A model generated the notes under the pieces. That model was not told where the DNA came from, searched no databases, and worked only from the letters and a program-made list of their open reading frames with translations. Below, piece after piece: positions 23,001 through 35,870 of a stretch of 64,000 bases of DNA (within the stretch, counting starts at the first letter, position 1; every line of letters starts with the position of its first letter). Position numbers and translations under genes: made by a program. The stretch comes from Marsupella aquatica (taxonomy: Eukaryota > Marchantiophyta), in contig OZ316893.1 of assembly GCA_973895155.1 (NCBI GenBank), forward strand, positions 14,818,001-14,882,000. Direction: 5' to 3'.

Positions 23001-26000
23001 ATGCTCACTATGCATGGTCTAGCCACCTGCCATGGTGTCACTCGATTTGGAGACCAATACGTGGGCAATGAAGTTGAGGTATTGTCTTTCGTTTCTGGAT
23101 CATATTCCAAAGATAATTTGACAGAATGATAATGGCATCTGCTTACTGCACAATGTCCAACCCACTTCTGCTTGATGCTGCATTTCAGTCAGACTTTGCA
23201 CATTCTTCTAGCCTATTACGTAGTGTCAAACTAGTCTTGGTCTTGTGCTTTCTTGTGGCTCACCGACTACTTTTGAACTTTGTTACTCGGCCCTTCAAGT
23301 TAAGTGGACATTCAACTCAATTTGATGCTAGTCTCGTAGTCAGAGTTTGGCAGTTCAACGAGGTACTGAAGCCATCAGGTTTTCGGACCAATGCAGGTAC
23401 GGATGTTTTCAGCCACTGGATGGGACCTTGTTGAGACTCCCGGACAGCACCCGGTGGTTCGTAGAGGGGGTAACGAACTTACCATTATCAAAAGGCATGA
23501 GTTTGATCATTCTCGAGCTACAATGAGCGTTATTGTCCAAGATGCTGGAGGCGAGTGTTTTGTTTACTGTAAGGTAAAAGAGTGTGTTATCTACTTGATA
23601 ATGTTAATTGTAATATAGATGTCTCCTTTCAAAGAATGAAAGCACTAGCATAACATTGCTCTGGTTTCTGCACCAGGGCTCGTTTGAGAAGATTGGAGAA
23701 ATAAGTGATATAAACAGCCTTCCAGAGGACTATCTTAAGGTTGCACAGGGCCATTCTCTTAATGGTTGCTACACTCTGGGTTTGAGTTACAGGTCTGGTC
23801 TCTGGTTTCGTCCTTCCCATGTTCTCTTGTGCACTCAGGGTGTAGCATTCTCTTAAATTTCAGGTCACGTTGATGGTCATTTCCTGCATGCATCCGTTTC
23901 TTTCTGATATATTCTTGCTCTTTGGGACCCCAAGATAGCTCCTCGGCGACCATGACATTTATTGTCTATAATCATACTCTTGTGAGCTAGTGCTTGGTTT
24001 GATGTGACCTTATGATGAGTTTTCCCTCGGGGAAACAATTCTACATTTGACCATGACTCGAGGAAATGTAGCCTCTCTCTCCAGCTTCATGTCGTTAATT
24101 TTGAGTTCACGGATATGTCTGTTGCTTTGCATTCGCTTACTTCATGATACTTATTGATCAGTCTCATTTGTCTCCGTGGGCAGGAGTCTTGGGAAACCTG
24201 AAATCATCGATAACGTATTGTTCTTGCCAAGAGAAGAGCTGGAAACAGGCCTCCGTTTCCTGGCACTCGTCATGTTCCGTAACGAGCTGAAAGCTGACTC
24301 TCGAGGTGCCATTGAAGCTCTAAAATCTGGGGAGGTAAGAATTGAAGCAGGACATCAACTTTGCAGCATATACCCCATGCCACAAATTTGTTGAAACTGA
24401 AGTAAATGTGCTGCATGCTTTGTTCACAGGTACGCACCCTGATGGTGACGGGAGACAATGCCCAAACTGGATATTATATTGCTAAACAATGTGCACTTGT
24501 GGAAGAGCATGTACCAGTGATGCTTTCTGAACTGGACTCAGTTGGCAGGTACTACAACCATGGACATACCTTCTAGTTCCCCTCTGAAATTATGAGCATT
24601 GACTTCTAACTGAATGACTAAATTGACCATGGGTACCGATCAATGCATACATGGGAACGAAAGCAGAGCGCAACTATAGACCATCATAGTTGGGCCACCC
24701 GTTATTAGTGATTACATATCGTCTTCAGTGGAGAAAGCATAAGCAGAATTCTCCTTCCTCTTGGTAATTTTTGGACTTGACAAAATTTCAATCAGAGGGA
24801 GGTACTCCGTTGCAGCGTTTTTTAATGATAATTCATGATGCAGAGTGACGTGGTCAACAATGGGTACCAATCCGGGTCACAACCAGAGAAAACTGACAAC
24901 TGAGGAACTCCTAAGAGAAAACTCAAAAGCCTTGGAAATGGGCACTCTGGAGCTAGCAGTAACAGGCAAAGCTTTCAGTGTGCTTCTCCAGACTGAAGTG
25001 ATGATGAAACTTCTCTTCTACACACGCATATTTGCTCGCTTCACTCCACAGGATAAGGTAGATTTTCATTCTACACTTGTTAAATGAAACACTAAGCAGT
25101 ACCCTCAATAGGGTCCTCCAGATTGAACCATAGCAAAAGTTAACTGAGAATCACTTGCTAATGTAATGTGCAGGTGAAAGTCACAAATATGCACAGGGAT
25201 CGGGGACTAGTGGTTGGCATGTGTGGGGATGGCGGTAATGACTGTGGTGCACTGAGATCTGCACATGCTGGGGTTGCACTCAGTACTGCTGAAGCATCAG
25301 TTGTTTCACCTTTCACTTCAGAATCCAAATCGGTGAGCCATTTCAGAGAATTTTATATCTTAGCAATTATCTCCTGGCTCAATTAGTTTCATTTCTCACG
25401 TCTGGACCTTTTTCACGCATGAGTTTTATAATTATTGCCCAAATCTCGGATCTCCAGACAGCAATCTCTTCAGTTTTAACGGAAAAATGAGGTTAGAAAC
25501 CACTAGATATTAGTCGTACAGACGCATTATCGATTTTTAATGTGAAGCTGATGGTAAGATGGTAAGTTGTACAGTATCGGTCGTCAAGTCATTTTGGTAG
25601 CACCTCAGGACACTTAATAACCATTGCTGATGTGTATCTCTTTAGGTTGCTTCAGTGGTGGAACTTCTACGAGAGGGTCGAGGAGCCCTACACACATCAT
25701 TTGCTTGCTACAAATTTCTCATTATGTATGGATTGACATTTTCCGTCTTCAAGCTTGCATGCAACTGGTAAACGGTCCTTCCTGTCTCCACTGCTCTGGA
25801 GATAATGAGTTCCAGATAAAGGTTTTGAACAAGATGGATTCAAGGAGTAGAATCTTGTTGACGTCCAAAGGGAAAACATTAATTTTCATAACTTTCTTTG
25901 GCCCTAGGTTACTGGAGACAAGTAGTTTCCCGTTGCAAGTATCATGAGAATCACAGCTCGATTACTGACAATTTTAGTAGTCAAATGTTTTTAATTCTAT

Positions 26001-28917
26001 GTTCTTTAGCTGCATGTGATTAATCAAGACTTGCTTCTCTGAATTGGGGCAACGAAGGTAAGTCTTGCAGACAGACTTCCTGGCATTAGTGAATATCTCA
26101 GTCAGTATCATTCCGGAAGATGTACTTGCAGGTACGGTGTGATTGCCTGTCAAATGGATTACTTGATTATTGATGGAGTTGCTGTCATAGCCTTGGGCTA
26201 TTCCATGACTCTGAGTCAGCCTTCCAAAACACTTCAGAGGGTGAGTTAACATATCAGCTTCACCAACCTTCTTTTCCAAAAGCACTTTATCGTCAAGAGC
26301 ATTGTCTCTTTATCCATTTAGATCGCTGCATTGTCAAGCATAACATGTAGAGAAATTTGAGATTTGTTTTCTATCCACCTTCGATGAGATTGAGAGAATT
26401 ATTACTCAGGATTTGAAGCTGCAGAAACTCTACGGCTATCCTCATAATTTCTGGACATCCATCTGCATGCAGGAGCGGCCCACGTCTTCTTTACTTGGTG
26501 CACATAGCGTGGCTTCTGTCCTTGGTGTCTGGACAATTAACGTCCTTTTCTTGATTGCTGCTCTTATGTACATGGCGTCGTTACCGGGTTATGTGCAGTG
26601 GCCAGCACAGTAAGATCTTCATCCCGAGAAGCACCCTTATAAACTTCAGCAGTCACCGATGTTTGCCAGTAACTGCCAAAGATATTTCGTCAAGATTAGG
26701 ATAGTTTAAGAAACTCACTACTTTGCTTCTCCTCTTCGGTGTGCTAAATGCATGTGATGACTGAGATGATTGGCTGAACCTCAGGACTGGAGGCTATTCT
26801 TTCTGAACGGTGCATTTTCGAATGCGTGCAGATACTCAACGGGTGCAAGTTGGTGGCTACTAGGAGATAACTGGGAATCAAGCGTGATATTTTTCACCCT
26901 GTACCTTCAGTTTGTGACAACCGCTTTTTCGTTCACGTTTGGTGCCACTTTCCGGAGGAGTGTTTTATGGAACTACGGTCTCACGGTACTGTAAGCATAA
27001 ACTCATATTTTCCTTACGTTGTCACATTCATTCAGAGAGCTGTCTGGAATGCTAGCCAGCGTGCATGGCTCCAGGCATTGCATCTACAGAAATTTGACTC
27101 TGAGCAAACAGGCATGAAAATCATGTCTCCAAACTTAGTGCTTCAGGAAGGGTGCACAATGTCTTGCATTGTGCTCGATGGTTTGTGGAGAGAAAACTTA
27201 CCAATTTAGAAGGGGTGACCGGGTGGTGCAGGCAGCATGGGCAACAATTGTATGCGTTGTTTCGTGTGTGATTCTCCTTCCTAGCAATGGCTTCACTCAG
27301 CTCTTTCACATGTCCAGCGAACAGTTCAACCGTCCTGGAGCACCAAATGTGGTGTGGCAGACGTACCAGGTGCTTACAAACAAATACATCTCTCTTCACC
27401 AATCAACCATATCTAACTTTTTCCTCACTCTGTGTCCTTTGCTCACTTTCTGTTTCCTTTGCAGTACAAAGTATCTGTTGTTGTTAATTAATGCATTTTC
27501 CTGGAGATCGCCAGAGGAGCCCAATCATCTTCTTAACACATCTAGGCATGTAATTTTGTTCAGTCTTTTATGACCGGTTCTCTCGGTCAGGGGCCTGGTT
27601 TATGTGGGGCCTGGTTTATGTTAATCATCTTCTTAGGCCTGGTTTATGTTTAATCATCTTCTTAACACATCATGTTTAATCATCTTCTTAACACATCTAA
27701 GCGTGTAATTTTGTTCAGTCGTTTATGACCGGTCCCCTCGGTCACGGGCCTGGTTTAAGTTTAATCATCTTCTTAACACATCTAGGTGTGTAATTGTGTT
27801 CAGTCGTTTATGACCGATCCCCTCGGTCACGGGCCTGGTTTATGTTTAATCATCTTCTTAACACATCTAGGCATGTAATTTTGTTCAGTCGTTTGTGACC
27901 GATCCCCTCAGTCAGGGGCCTGGTTTATGTTTGGTCCGGTACCAAATGGGAAGGAAAAGTGGGGGAAGAGGAAGATTGTTTTAGGCAACTTGTAGATTTG
28001 TTATTATTTTGCCATGGAAGGGAGGGGCTGGCTTGTGCAAGGAGTGGGGTTGCCCCCATGGTGACAGATGAGGGCAAAGGCAATGGGGGTGGGGCTTAGA
28101 GATAAGCACATTACAAAGCCCTTCTGGCAGTTACAGCCTCTAGATTTACTGTTGGGATTTTTCCAAATGATGCTTGGATAGGCCACAGTATGTAACCATG
28201 CAACTAGGATGGATGCGGCTACTTTTGAGACCCAAAGAGGGACCATTTACACAAAGGCAAGATACTACATGAGTTCAAGGCCACATTTTAAAATGGTGGA
28301 TTTGGGCTGCCATGGTCCATCCAAGTTGTTTGTCAAACGCTGTGTCGCATCCCTCCTTCATTTCCTGGAATTTTTACTTCTTTTCCTTTTGGGTTTTTGT
28401 TTCTTGGTTGTTGCTGTAGGGGAGACATTCTCTCTCCAAACTTGGTTCAATAATGACATAAGTTGTAATGAATAACTGGCAGGCAAAAGGAGGGCTACCC
28501 AGTCCTGCTATGAGTTTCAGTGAAAGGCTACGCCTTTGGATCCTCATCCTTGTGAACATAAGTTGCATTGTACTTTGGACCAAGGTGATATATGTTACCC
28601 CTATGCCCCTCTCTTCCTCTTTGTATTTGTGTGGTGTGTGTAGCTTTGTGGACCATTAATTCAGATGACTAGTTTCAATCATTCAAATTTTGAATAGGTT
28701 TTATCCTCACTTTATTGTTGTGTACTTGCAGTCACAATTGAACTGTAAATAAATGATAAGTAAGCAAAGTTTGGACAGATGAGAACAATCCCCTTGAATG
28801 CCTTATGGTGTCTCATCAACAATTTGATTGGGATGCATGCAGGTGGTGATTAATGGCCCTGTTGCAAAATTAGTGGCCAAAAGATTTCCCTCTCCAGCTA
28901 TCAAATTCCAGATGTAG
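17023..28917 (+). CDS. P5B-type P-type ATPase (ATP13A2/Ypk9-like endomembrane transporter), about 22 exons
   Basis: P5B pumps act on late endosomal, lysosomal or vacuolar membranes; animal ATP13A2 exports polyamines. Confident exons include 17023-17535 (N-terminal membrane segments and [19 protein letters not shown]), 18287-18481, 20488-20751 ([20 protein letters not shown]), 20865-21005, 21618-21808 (CDESNLTGE actuator loop), 22115-22260, 22494-22624 (TM4), 22811-23078 ([17 protein letters not shown], phosphorylated Asp), 24430-24548 (MVTGDN), 25174-25331 ([18 protein letters not shown] hinge), and later membrane exons to 27369. The last exons are 28484-28583 and 28842-28917, ending [11 protein letters not shown]...KFQM-stop. 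Splice phases agree at the junctions tested. [19 protein letters not shown] and KNGLDFIG are P5B-like rather than P5A-like. The TM4 motif is SPLLP instead of PPALP, and the hinge is GDGGND rather than GDGAND. Small exons between 18481 and 19610 are uncertain. An alternative exon at 27468 would end the protein early. Confidence 0.88.
18591..18637. repeat. Perfect 15-bp-stem hairpin in a P5B ATPase intron
   Basis: TTTCAAGGAAGGCCA (18591-18605) and its exact reverse complement (18623-18637) enclose a 17-nt loop. It lies just after the exon ending at 18481. It could be a small foldback element or an intronic RNA hairpin. Confidence 0.85.
19196..19267. repeat. Short foldback repeat in a P5B ATPase intron
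   Basis: TTTTCGAGTAGATTGA (19196-19211) is matched in reverse complement by TCAAATCTACTCGAAAA (19251-19267) with one unpaired base. The size suits a decayed MITE. Confidence 0.75.
27520..27930. repeat. Tandem repeat of about 85 bp in a late intron of the P5B ATPase gene
   Basis: Four units contain ATGACCGRTCCCCTCGGTCA (or a close variant), GGGCCTGGTTTATG, AATCATCTTCTTAACACATC and GTAATTTTGTTCAGTC. Their GACC landmarks are near 27572, 27727, 27812 and 27897. The first unit is interrupted by extra partial duplications. Confidence 0.88.
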
Positions 28918-31900
28918 ACTGCCACTACAAATTTTAAAACGGAGTCTAGATAATTTCAAGTTGGATACATTGCCAATCAAAGAATGTACTGTAGATTTTT
29001 CTTTTGAGGTTTATCAGGGCACGCTTAGCTTGATCCAAATCTTGCTTCACACTCCTGAAAGTACGACACTATTTCCTTTTTTAGCATGTGAACAACTTTT
29101 GATGTTTTGATGTTATTCTTCTATGCAAAGTCAAAATCTTGTTGTTGTGTCATGTTCCTTACAGTTTCAAGCATGTCCAATGCTGACTCTTCCATTCGTC
29201 TTGGACCTTGTGATCCCCCCACAAAACATTGATTCATGGTTCAGGTAGTTACTTTGGTAGTGCCCACCATTGGAAGGCAATACTGGTGGGGAGCATTGTA
29301 TAAAATGATCCCATCATTTATCTTTTTTTTATTAAATTCATGAACCACTAGTAATACTAGTAATATCTAGATTAAACTCATGAACCACTAGATATTACTA
29401 AGGTATCCTTCAAAACCACTAGATATTAGAAAATTTAGCACAATGGAGCACAATGTGTAACCATGCAACCTTGATGGATCTGAAGCTTGTTGACCCAAGC
29501 GAACAACTATTTGCACAAAGACAATCCAATATTTGAGTTCAAAGCAATGCTTAAAATGGTCCATTCAGGTTGATGGTCTATCTCAGTTCATTGTCAAATG
29601 TTATGGTCCATCTGGGGTTTATTTTCTAGTAATTCATAGTTCTGGGTACCATTACAATTGTTAAAGTAAATACCCACTTCAATAAGTTTTACAAAAATGG
29701 TATTTAGGCACTCATTAACAACAAATTCAGATAGAGAAGTCATTTTCGAGTTGTCAGTGTTAAACCAAAATTTTAAGTATGCAATCCAGGTGGTTAGAAT
29801 GCATTTTTCATAGATCTCATGCAAGCTTACAATCCTGTATACCCGAGTGAATCACTTGGGATGGGCTCTATGCATTCTTGACTCAAAGAGAAGAACTCAT
29901 TAACTCTGCCTTGATTCTCCCCCACAGCCGACCGGAAGTAGTACCCTGCAATTTAACATTTTTGGCAGCCTCCTGGCCACTATCACTTTTCAGGCCAAGG
30001 CTCTCACACTCGCTGCCTGTGCCCGGAAGTGATTTCCTTAATTAACGGGATTTACTTAATGTTACCTGTACTTGAAGGGTTTTTAACTTACACTCAATGC
30101 CGGGGTCCACTCTGCAATGCATGTGGGCGACAACTCAACTGAATCTTGAATATGTCAAACTAAGGTACTCTGCACAAGAAAGTACTCTGCGCACTCCATT
30201 GCCAACTGCACCAGAATGAAGGCTTGTGTGTGTGGTAGACCATGGCTTGTTCATGGAGATAGCAGTGCAAACTTTAGTATCATTTGCCAGCGCCTCAAAT
30301 CTATGAACCAGGCACAACATACATAGTTCACAAGAGAACCCGGAATATAGCTACCCCTAGGTGTAACAAAGAACCTGTCATTGCACATGCACTGTATAAT
30401 AACAAGTACAAGGTAAGTCACATTGTCCCAATAAGTATAGTACGTTTTCTACACATACTTGAAGGGTCCTACAAAAGGTCGAAGGCCGGAAATGGCTCAT
30501 GGATTGATTCCCGCGCATTTATTTATCGGCCGGGACCCGCAGTAGAGGCCGGTAGGTCCATTTTTCTGTTTTATAGAAAAAGGGCGATACCTTAGTAATA
30601 CCTGCACATGTGGATCCAGTATGCAAGGAAATACCTGCAAGCATTGATCAAGTGAATTTACCGAGGAATTTATGTGTCACATCTTACATAGCCATATCTA
30701 TAATTTCATATGACATATGAGTCTAAGTATGATGGCTCTGTCTCATACTTGAGTTTCTCTATTCTTGTACAAATGGAATTAAACTATTGCTTATGAGCTG
30801 CATGTATGAGTCTAAGGTTCTTGTTCTTCAAACCTAAGTAACTCACTATGGCACTATGGTGGGCAGCCTGGAATTTGAGAGGGCATAGTGGCCAAAGTAT
30901 GATAAATAAGTGACTAATGTCACTTTGCCAGTCAGACATCCAGCTAATATTCAAGATGCAGCCAACGGAAATGTACATGATGAGCTTGTACTAGAGGATT
31001 GTGAGGAGGTGCAGGAGGATTCAAGTAATTATGAGAAGGTATTATAGTAGATTTATGGTAAAGTTGAGAGCATTCCTCAGTTGAGTAGCATTGGAGTGAC
31101 TAGCTTCTTGAAATTAGGAGACAATATGTTTTCACTTGGGGTTGGTTATGAGTTTGTACAAATTTTAAAAATTCATTGCTGAATATGTCGAATCCATCAA
31201 CAAATTGTACCTGGGGCTGACCGTAGCTTGAAGAGGAAAGAGTCATTTGTTGACAAGATGTGGAAGAGGAGAAGGCGTTCAAAAAATTCGCACAGAAACT
31301 CAAATTGGCCTAAGGCATCTTTGCAACTCCTTTTGTGAAGGTTGTTATTATGCAAGAGTCAATTCAAAAGAAGCTTGGCAGGGCTGCTTTGGCATGCATG
31401 CATTTGAACCAGGAGCATGATTGGCATTTGACAACATCAACGGGCAATACAAGAAGCCTACAAAATAGGTTAGCAGTCAAAAGACAAACAATATTGATAT
31501 TCAGAACATTGATCCATGTGCAACAATGACACACTACTTCCAAAGGTGAAACCAACTGAGGAGAAAAAGTCCCAGAAAAAGTGGGAGAAAAAGTCTCATG
31601 TCAAATGAGCATCTAACCACCTGTTGAGAAGAAGGGCATTGTTCAGCAAGTTCAAAAAGGAGTAGGAGAGAAGACAATTGTGGCTAGAATAAATCCCATG
31701 TCACTAACTCAAGTGTCATGGGACCTTTGGTATAACCTAGTATTTTTGTAAAAATCCAGCGTCTTACATCTACAACTATAATACTGAATCCCGCCTAATT
31801 TCGTCCTTTGTCCGTTTATGAAAATCAGAAATGGCAAGATCCAATCTTGATTGTCCATTGAACTGATTATTTATATCCCACCATCAGATGCACACAAAAC

Positions 31901-32400
31901 CATATCATCATCTCTTCTGTCTCACACTAATAGGCGTAGTAGCAGGTTCAAGGTACACCTGCCCAAAGTACATGCACATAGGACAAAAGGCACCTTACAC
32001 ATGCTCACATTACATGCAATAAGACTAATGTACTTGAAAGTACCATGAATATGGGTTGTACTAGAATGTACAACCAATTATTATGCTCCCCAAAAAATGA
32101 TGCTAAGTATGCAAATGATGTGGAGAGTAGAGAGAAACTGGTCGGGAGTAAGGAAAGTGGGGGGAGAGATAAAGGAAAAACAAAAGAAAAGATAAAAGTT
32201 AGGATAGGAAGAGATATTAGAATGTGGGAAGAGAGGAGAAAGGGAGAAAAAGTAAATTTAGTGTTTTTAAGCCTCCAAACATTTAAAAAATATACCTAAA
32301 TATTTGTAAATATATTGTGTCAAAATGATGAGATTTTCACACCAAATGTGACAAAACTCTCGATGCTTTTTTATCATGATTGTCTTACAAAATTTTCCAT
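28918..32400. other. Repeat-bearing intergenic region with no supported gene
   Basis: 29335-29420 has short overlapping direct and inverted repeats (ATGAACCACTAG, ACTAGATATTA). The plus strand near 30940-31030 reads a short acidic open stretch (VHDELVLEDCEEVQEDSSNY) and 31200-31620 holds Lys-rich fragments. These are broken by stops and match nothing I recognise; they look like debris of an old mobile element. No RNA gene seen. Confidence 0.5.
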
Positions 32401-32404
32401 ATAT

Positions 32405-32795
32405 AGTCCCAAGGCCTTACATGGAAGCAAATCTCTTTCTCACATTGTCATCTTTATCTCACCTCGACATCTTTTATCTACTCAACATCTTTTTCTCACC
32501 CTCAAAATCGTTTTTCATCTCGCCATCTTTTTCTCACCTTGACATCTTCATCACAACACAACATTTTCCCCTCACCCTTGCCATTATTTTTCCTCTTTGA
32601 CATCCTTCCTCACCTTGACTTCTTTTCCTCACCTTGACATCTTTTTCTCTCATCGGCATCATTTTTCACCTTGGCGTCGTTTCCTCATCTCGACATATTT
32701 TCTCACCTCAACATCTTTTTTCACCTTGACATCCTTCCCTCATCGCAACATCTTTTCTAACCTCAACATCTTCTATGCAACGCACAGGCATAGGG
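32405..32795. repeat. Imperfect tandem pyrimidine-rich repeat (CTCACCTTGACATCTTTTT type)
   Basis: About twenty imperfect copies of an 18-24 bp unit combining CTCACC, TYGACATC and a T-run. The minus strand is correspondingly purine-rich. Open frames here only reflect the repeat. Confidence 0.88.
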
Positions 32796-32954
32796 CTAGT
32801 AGAAGACATAAAGGATTAGATGAGATGTATTTAGTACAAGGCATCACTTTTGGTCCCGCTTTTGGCATGGACTTTTGTTTCATGGAACACAATGGATTTT
32901 GTTCAAGTTAGTATTGTCATGTCATTTTCAAGTCATTGTTGGTGACTCAACCAT

Positions 32955-33095
32955 TTCAAGTCTGAATAGTGCACACTATCATTACTTGAAAATGATAGTC
33001 TGACTACACTATCATTCCTTTCAATAGTCATTCATTGATAGTGTGCAATAGTCAGAGTATTGAGATGACTATTGCAATGATTTTGTTCAAGATGG
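32955..33095. repeat. Inverted and direct repeats around CACTATCATT / GATAGTGTGCAATAGTCA
   Basis: GTGCACACTATCATT and CACTATCATT on the left pair with GATAGTGTGCAATAGTCA on the right, and AGTCATTCAT / ATGACTATTGC copies are interleaved. The stretch can fold back on itself. It may be a decayed foldback element. Confidence 0.6.
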
Positions 33096-33452
33096 TTGCA
33101 CACTAATGATAGACACAGTCCCTAACATCTCTAATCATGGACATCCTGTCCATGAAGTTCTATGCGTTCAGGCCTCTTTGCTGGCTATGTTTTATGCTTT
33201 GTGCCTCGTCCCTACACACCACAGGCAAAAACAAAGAAGATATCAAAAGAACAACCCTGATCTGCCCACTTCCATCGCACTCTTAGACAGGCCAAAACAA
33301 CAAAGACAATATGCATAAAGCCAGGCATAAAGCCCAATCCAAATCTATGCATAGTTGTTGCTCACTTATACACTGGCCCGCGCAAATCACAAAGAGAATG
33401 CACCTTCAAAATGCTTGTGTCCTGCAGGGTCTCCTGCTCCCCACTACAAATA

Positions 33453-33549
33453 GGCAAAAATAAGAAAATGCCATCTAGGGTTACTCCTATCCCGGTGATT
33501 GGAATGATTGTCACTAACCCTAGATGGCATTTTAATTCTTATTTTTGCC
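33453..33549. mobile_element. MITE-like foldback element with inverted ends of 32-40 bp
   Basis: The left arm starts GGCAAAAATAAG and contains AAAATGCCATCTAGGGTTA. The right arm is its reverse complement apart from a 4-nt indel and ends CTTATTTTTGCC. A loop of about 25 bp separates them. The total of about 97 bp suits a small MITE. No target-site duplication could be assigned with confidence. Confidence 0.85.
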
Positions 33550-34189
33550 CTTTGCCTGTTTGGGCTTTTCAGCACTTTCCCTAATCTTTGGTATTCACGT
33601 AGAATAACCTTAAACTTCATATAACAAACTGAAGAAGATAAAGGTGAAAAAAAGGTTTGAGGTGGGGATGCCATGTAAGCTTAACAACCTATTCATTAAA
33701 TGGTTTACAGGACATTGCTCAAATGTACATTGTTGCAGCCCAAAATTCCAATTTTCAGCTACAAATGTTTGATATATATAAAATGAAATGAAAAACAACT
33801 CATAATGTAAACACCATAATATGCAACCCCGGGTATGCAACCCTGACGGTCTGTCTATCTTTTGCATGGTCTGTTTATCAAAAGTCAATGTAGCAGGAAA
33901 CCTCCCCAGCCTCATTGTATAGACATTTTTCTTTAACCATGAAATGGACCTAAAGGTGCCACTATGCACCATTCTCCCTACCCAACCTGTCACTCTCCCC
34001 CCATTTTGCACACCCCTTAAATCCAGTTTGTCAAGACAACTTGCAGACAACTTCTGACTGCCATGCCATCTCTCACTTATGCTCAAAAACAATTTCCTTT
34101 TGACATCAATTACTATTGAAGATACTCAGTCTTGCAACGCATAGGAATTGGGCTTACTAGGGATATAATGAAAATGATTTTACTGTAGT

Positions 34190-34760
34190 TGTACTTAGGT
34201 AGAAAGAGATTGATGAAACTCCTTGGCTGGGAAAAATTCTGCCGCCAGATTGGAACAGCACGGAAGCAAGTTAAAATAACTTTTCGCACTCAAAGATTCC
34301 GAGCGAGATTCTACTACAGCTACAAGCTCCTACTAGAGTATTGCTCACGCGCCGTAGCATGGAACTCTGGTTAGTAAGCAGCCCTCTTGCACTTGCAAAA
34401 CCTGAAGGAAAAATACAAAGTGGTCAGAAATAAGGGAAGAAATGGACAGCACGGAAGTAAGTTAAAATAACTTTTTTGCACTCAAAGATTTCGAGCAAGA
34501 TACTACTACGGCTACAAATTACTACTACAGTATTGCTCACACGCCGTAGCATGGAACCCTGGTTAGTAAGCAGCCCTCTTGTACTTGCAAAACCTGCCAA
34601 AAAAAATGCAAAGTGGTCAGAAATAAGGGGAAAATGGACTCCTTGCAGTTAGCCAGGTTTTGCACTTAAGGAGTGTGCAGTTAGCACTCGGTGACGGTAC
34701 TGCTGTATAGCTCGCGCGCCGTAGCATACTAGCATGGAACCGTGATTAGTGCGTAAACCG
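34190..34760. repeat. Segmental tandem duplication of about 192 bp with a partial third copy
   Basis: 34254-34445 and 34446-34640 share CAGCACGGAAG, GTTAAAATAACTTTT, CACTCAAAGATTYCGAGC, GCCGTAGCATGGAA and GTTAGTAAGCAGCCCTCTTG. A third, shorter copy with GCGCGCCGTAGCAT lies at 34705-34760, just upstream of the FAS2 region. Confidence 0.88.
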
Positions 34761-35870
34761 AGGTTAGCGGCGCGCATTAGTGAGGGGCGCTGGTTCCCGC
34801 CACTTTTGTTGGCGATGGGGAACGAAGAGAGAAGAGAGAAGAGGGAGCGAAGAAAAAGAAGCGGAGCACAAAGATCAGCATCTCCGACGCTTTTTTGAAG
34901 ACGATGAAGCTCGAGCGAACGCAATCCTCTCGACAATTCGACGCCAGACAATTACGGGAGCCGAGCTTCTCTAGCTCATTCTCCCCCGCCGGCTTCTCGA
35001 ATTGAGTTCGGCGTCGTCGAGGAAAGACGCCATCGCTGAAGCTCGCTCGACAGGTTTTGGCCCAACCTCGCTCGTCTGTCGGACATTCGTCGACTCGTCA
35101 TCGACGTCCTCTCCAGAGCTCGCTTTCATACTGGCTCACTGCCGTCGAATGCTGTTTCTGGTCGTGGATGGAGGGATGGCGGAATTTGAATCAGCAGGAA
35201 CGGCTTCGGTTCAGGACTCCTCTTCTTCGATGTCGCGGATCAGCTGCCCGCTGACCTGCCCCGCTCCGACTGGATGATTGTGTTCATTGTCGAGTGAGCT
35301 TCCGTGCTCTCCCTCTTCAGTGCTGTCTCATGAGACGCCTGTGGCGTCCGAGGAGCTGTCGGTGTTCGGCGTAGCTCACGTGTGTTCACCTAGAGGCATG
35401 AATTGTGGTGGAGCGGGGAGGGGAGGGTCAGGTTGAGAGTTGATACCCCGTTGGTCTCACTGTCTCATGAACTGGAATCCACAGGAGGCTCGGAATTGGA
35501 GTTGGACTGTGGGCATTGTGGCTCACTGATTTTAAGAGGACCTCCAAGGGATTGGGAATGCAGGGGAGGCGGGGAAAGGATGTCGACGGCTTCATCGAGG
35601 GGATGTTTTTCTTAAAGAGTCCGGATGAAGGAAAGATGTGGAGGCAGAGGTTACGGGTGCGCAATGCGGTGGAGCTGATCGAATGAGTTTATGTATTAGA
35701 GTTTCAGTTATTGAGCTGGATGATAATTTGCAGAGAGGGCAACTTAGAAGATTGATCAGCAGAGGGGAAGAAGGAACTGTTCCGTGGAACTGAACCGAGC
35801 TCCTTTGGCTGGCCGCTGTTAGTCCGTAGTGCGTGACGAGGAGCAAGAGAGCTTGTAGGGCTCCGACGGT
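34761..35870 (+). promoter_or_regulatory. Promoter and 5' leader of FAS2
   Basis: A GC-richer stretch with no recognisable coding sequence runs up to the FAS2 start codon at 35871. TTCCCGCCA at 34794-34802 is close to a plant E2F site. CAF-1 subunit genes are known E2F-linked S-phase genes in plants, so the site is plausible but unproven. The transcription start is unknown; several short upstream open frames would lie in a long leader. Confidence 0.35.

Noticed and set aside
30784-31555. Several 60-70 codon ORFs
   Set aside because: No conserved motif, frames broken by frequent stops, and AT-rich background makes such ORFs expected.
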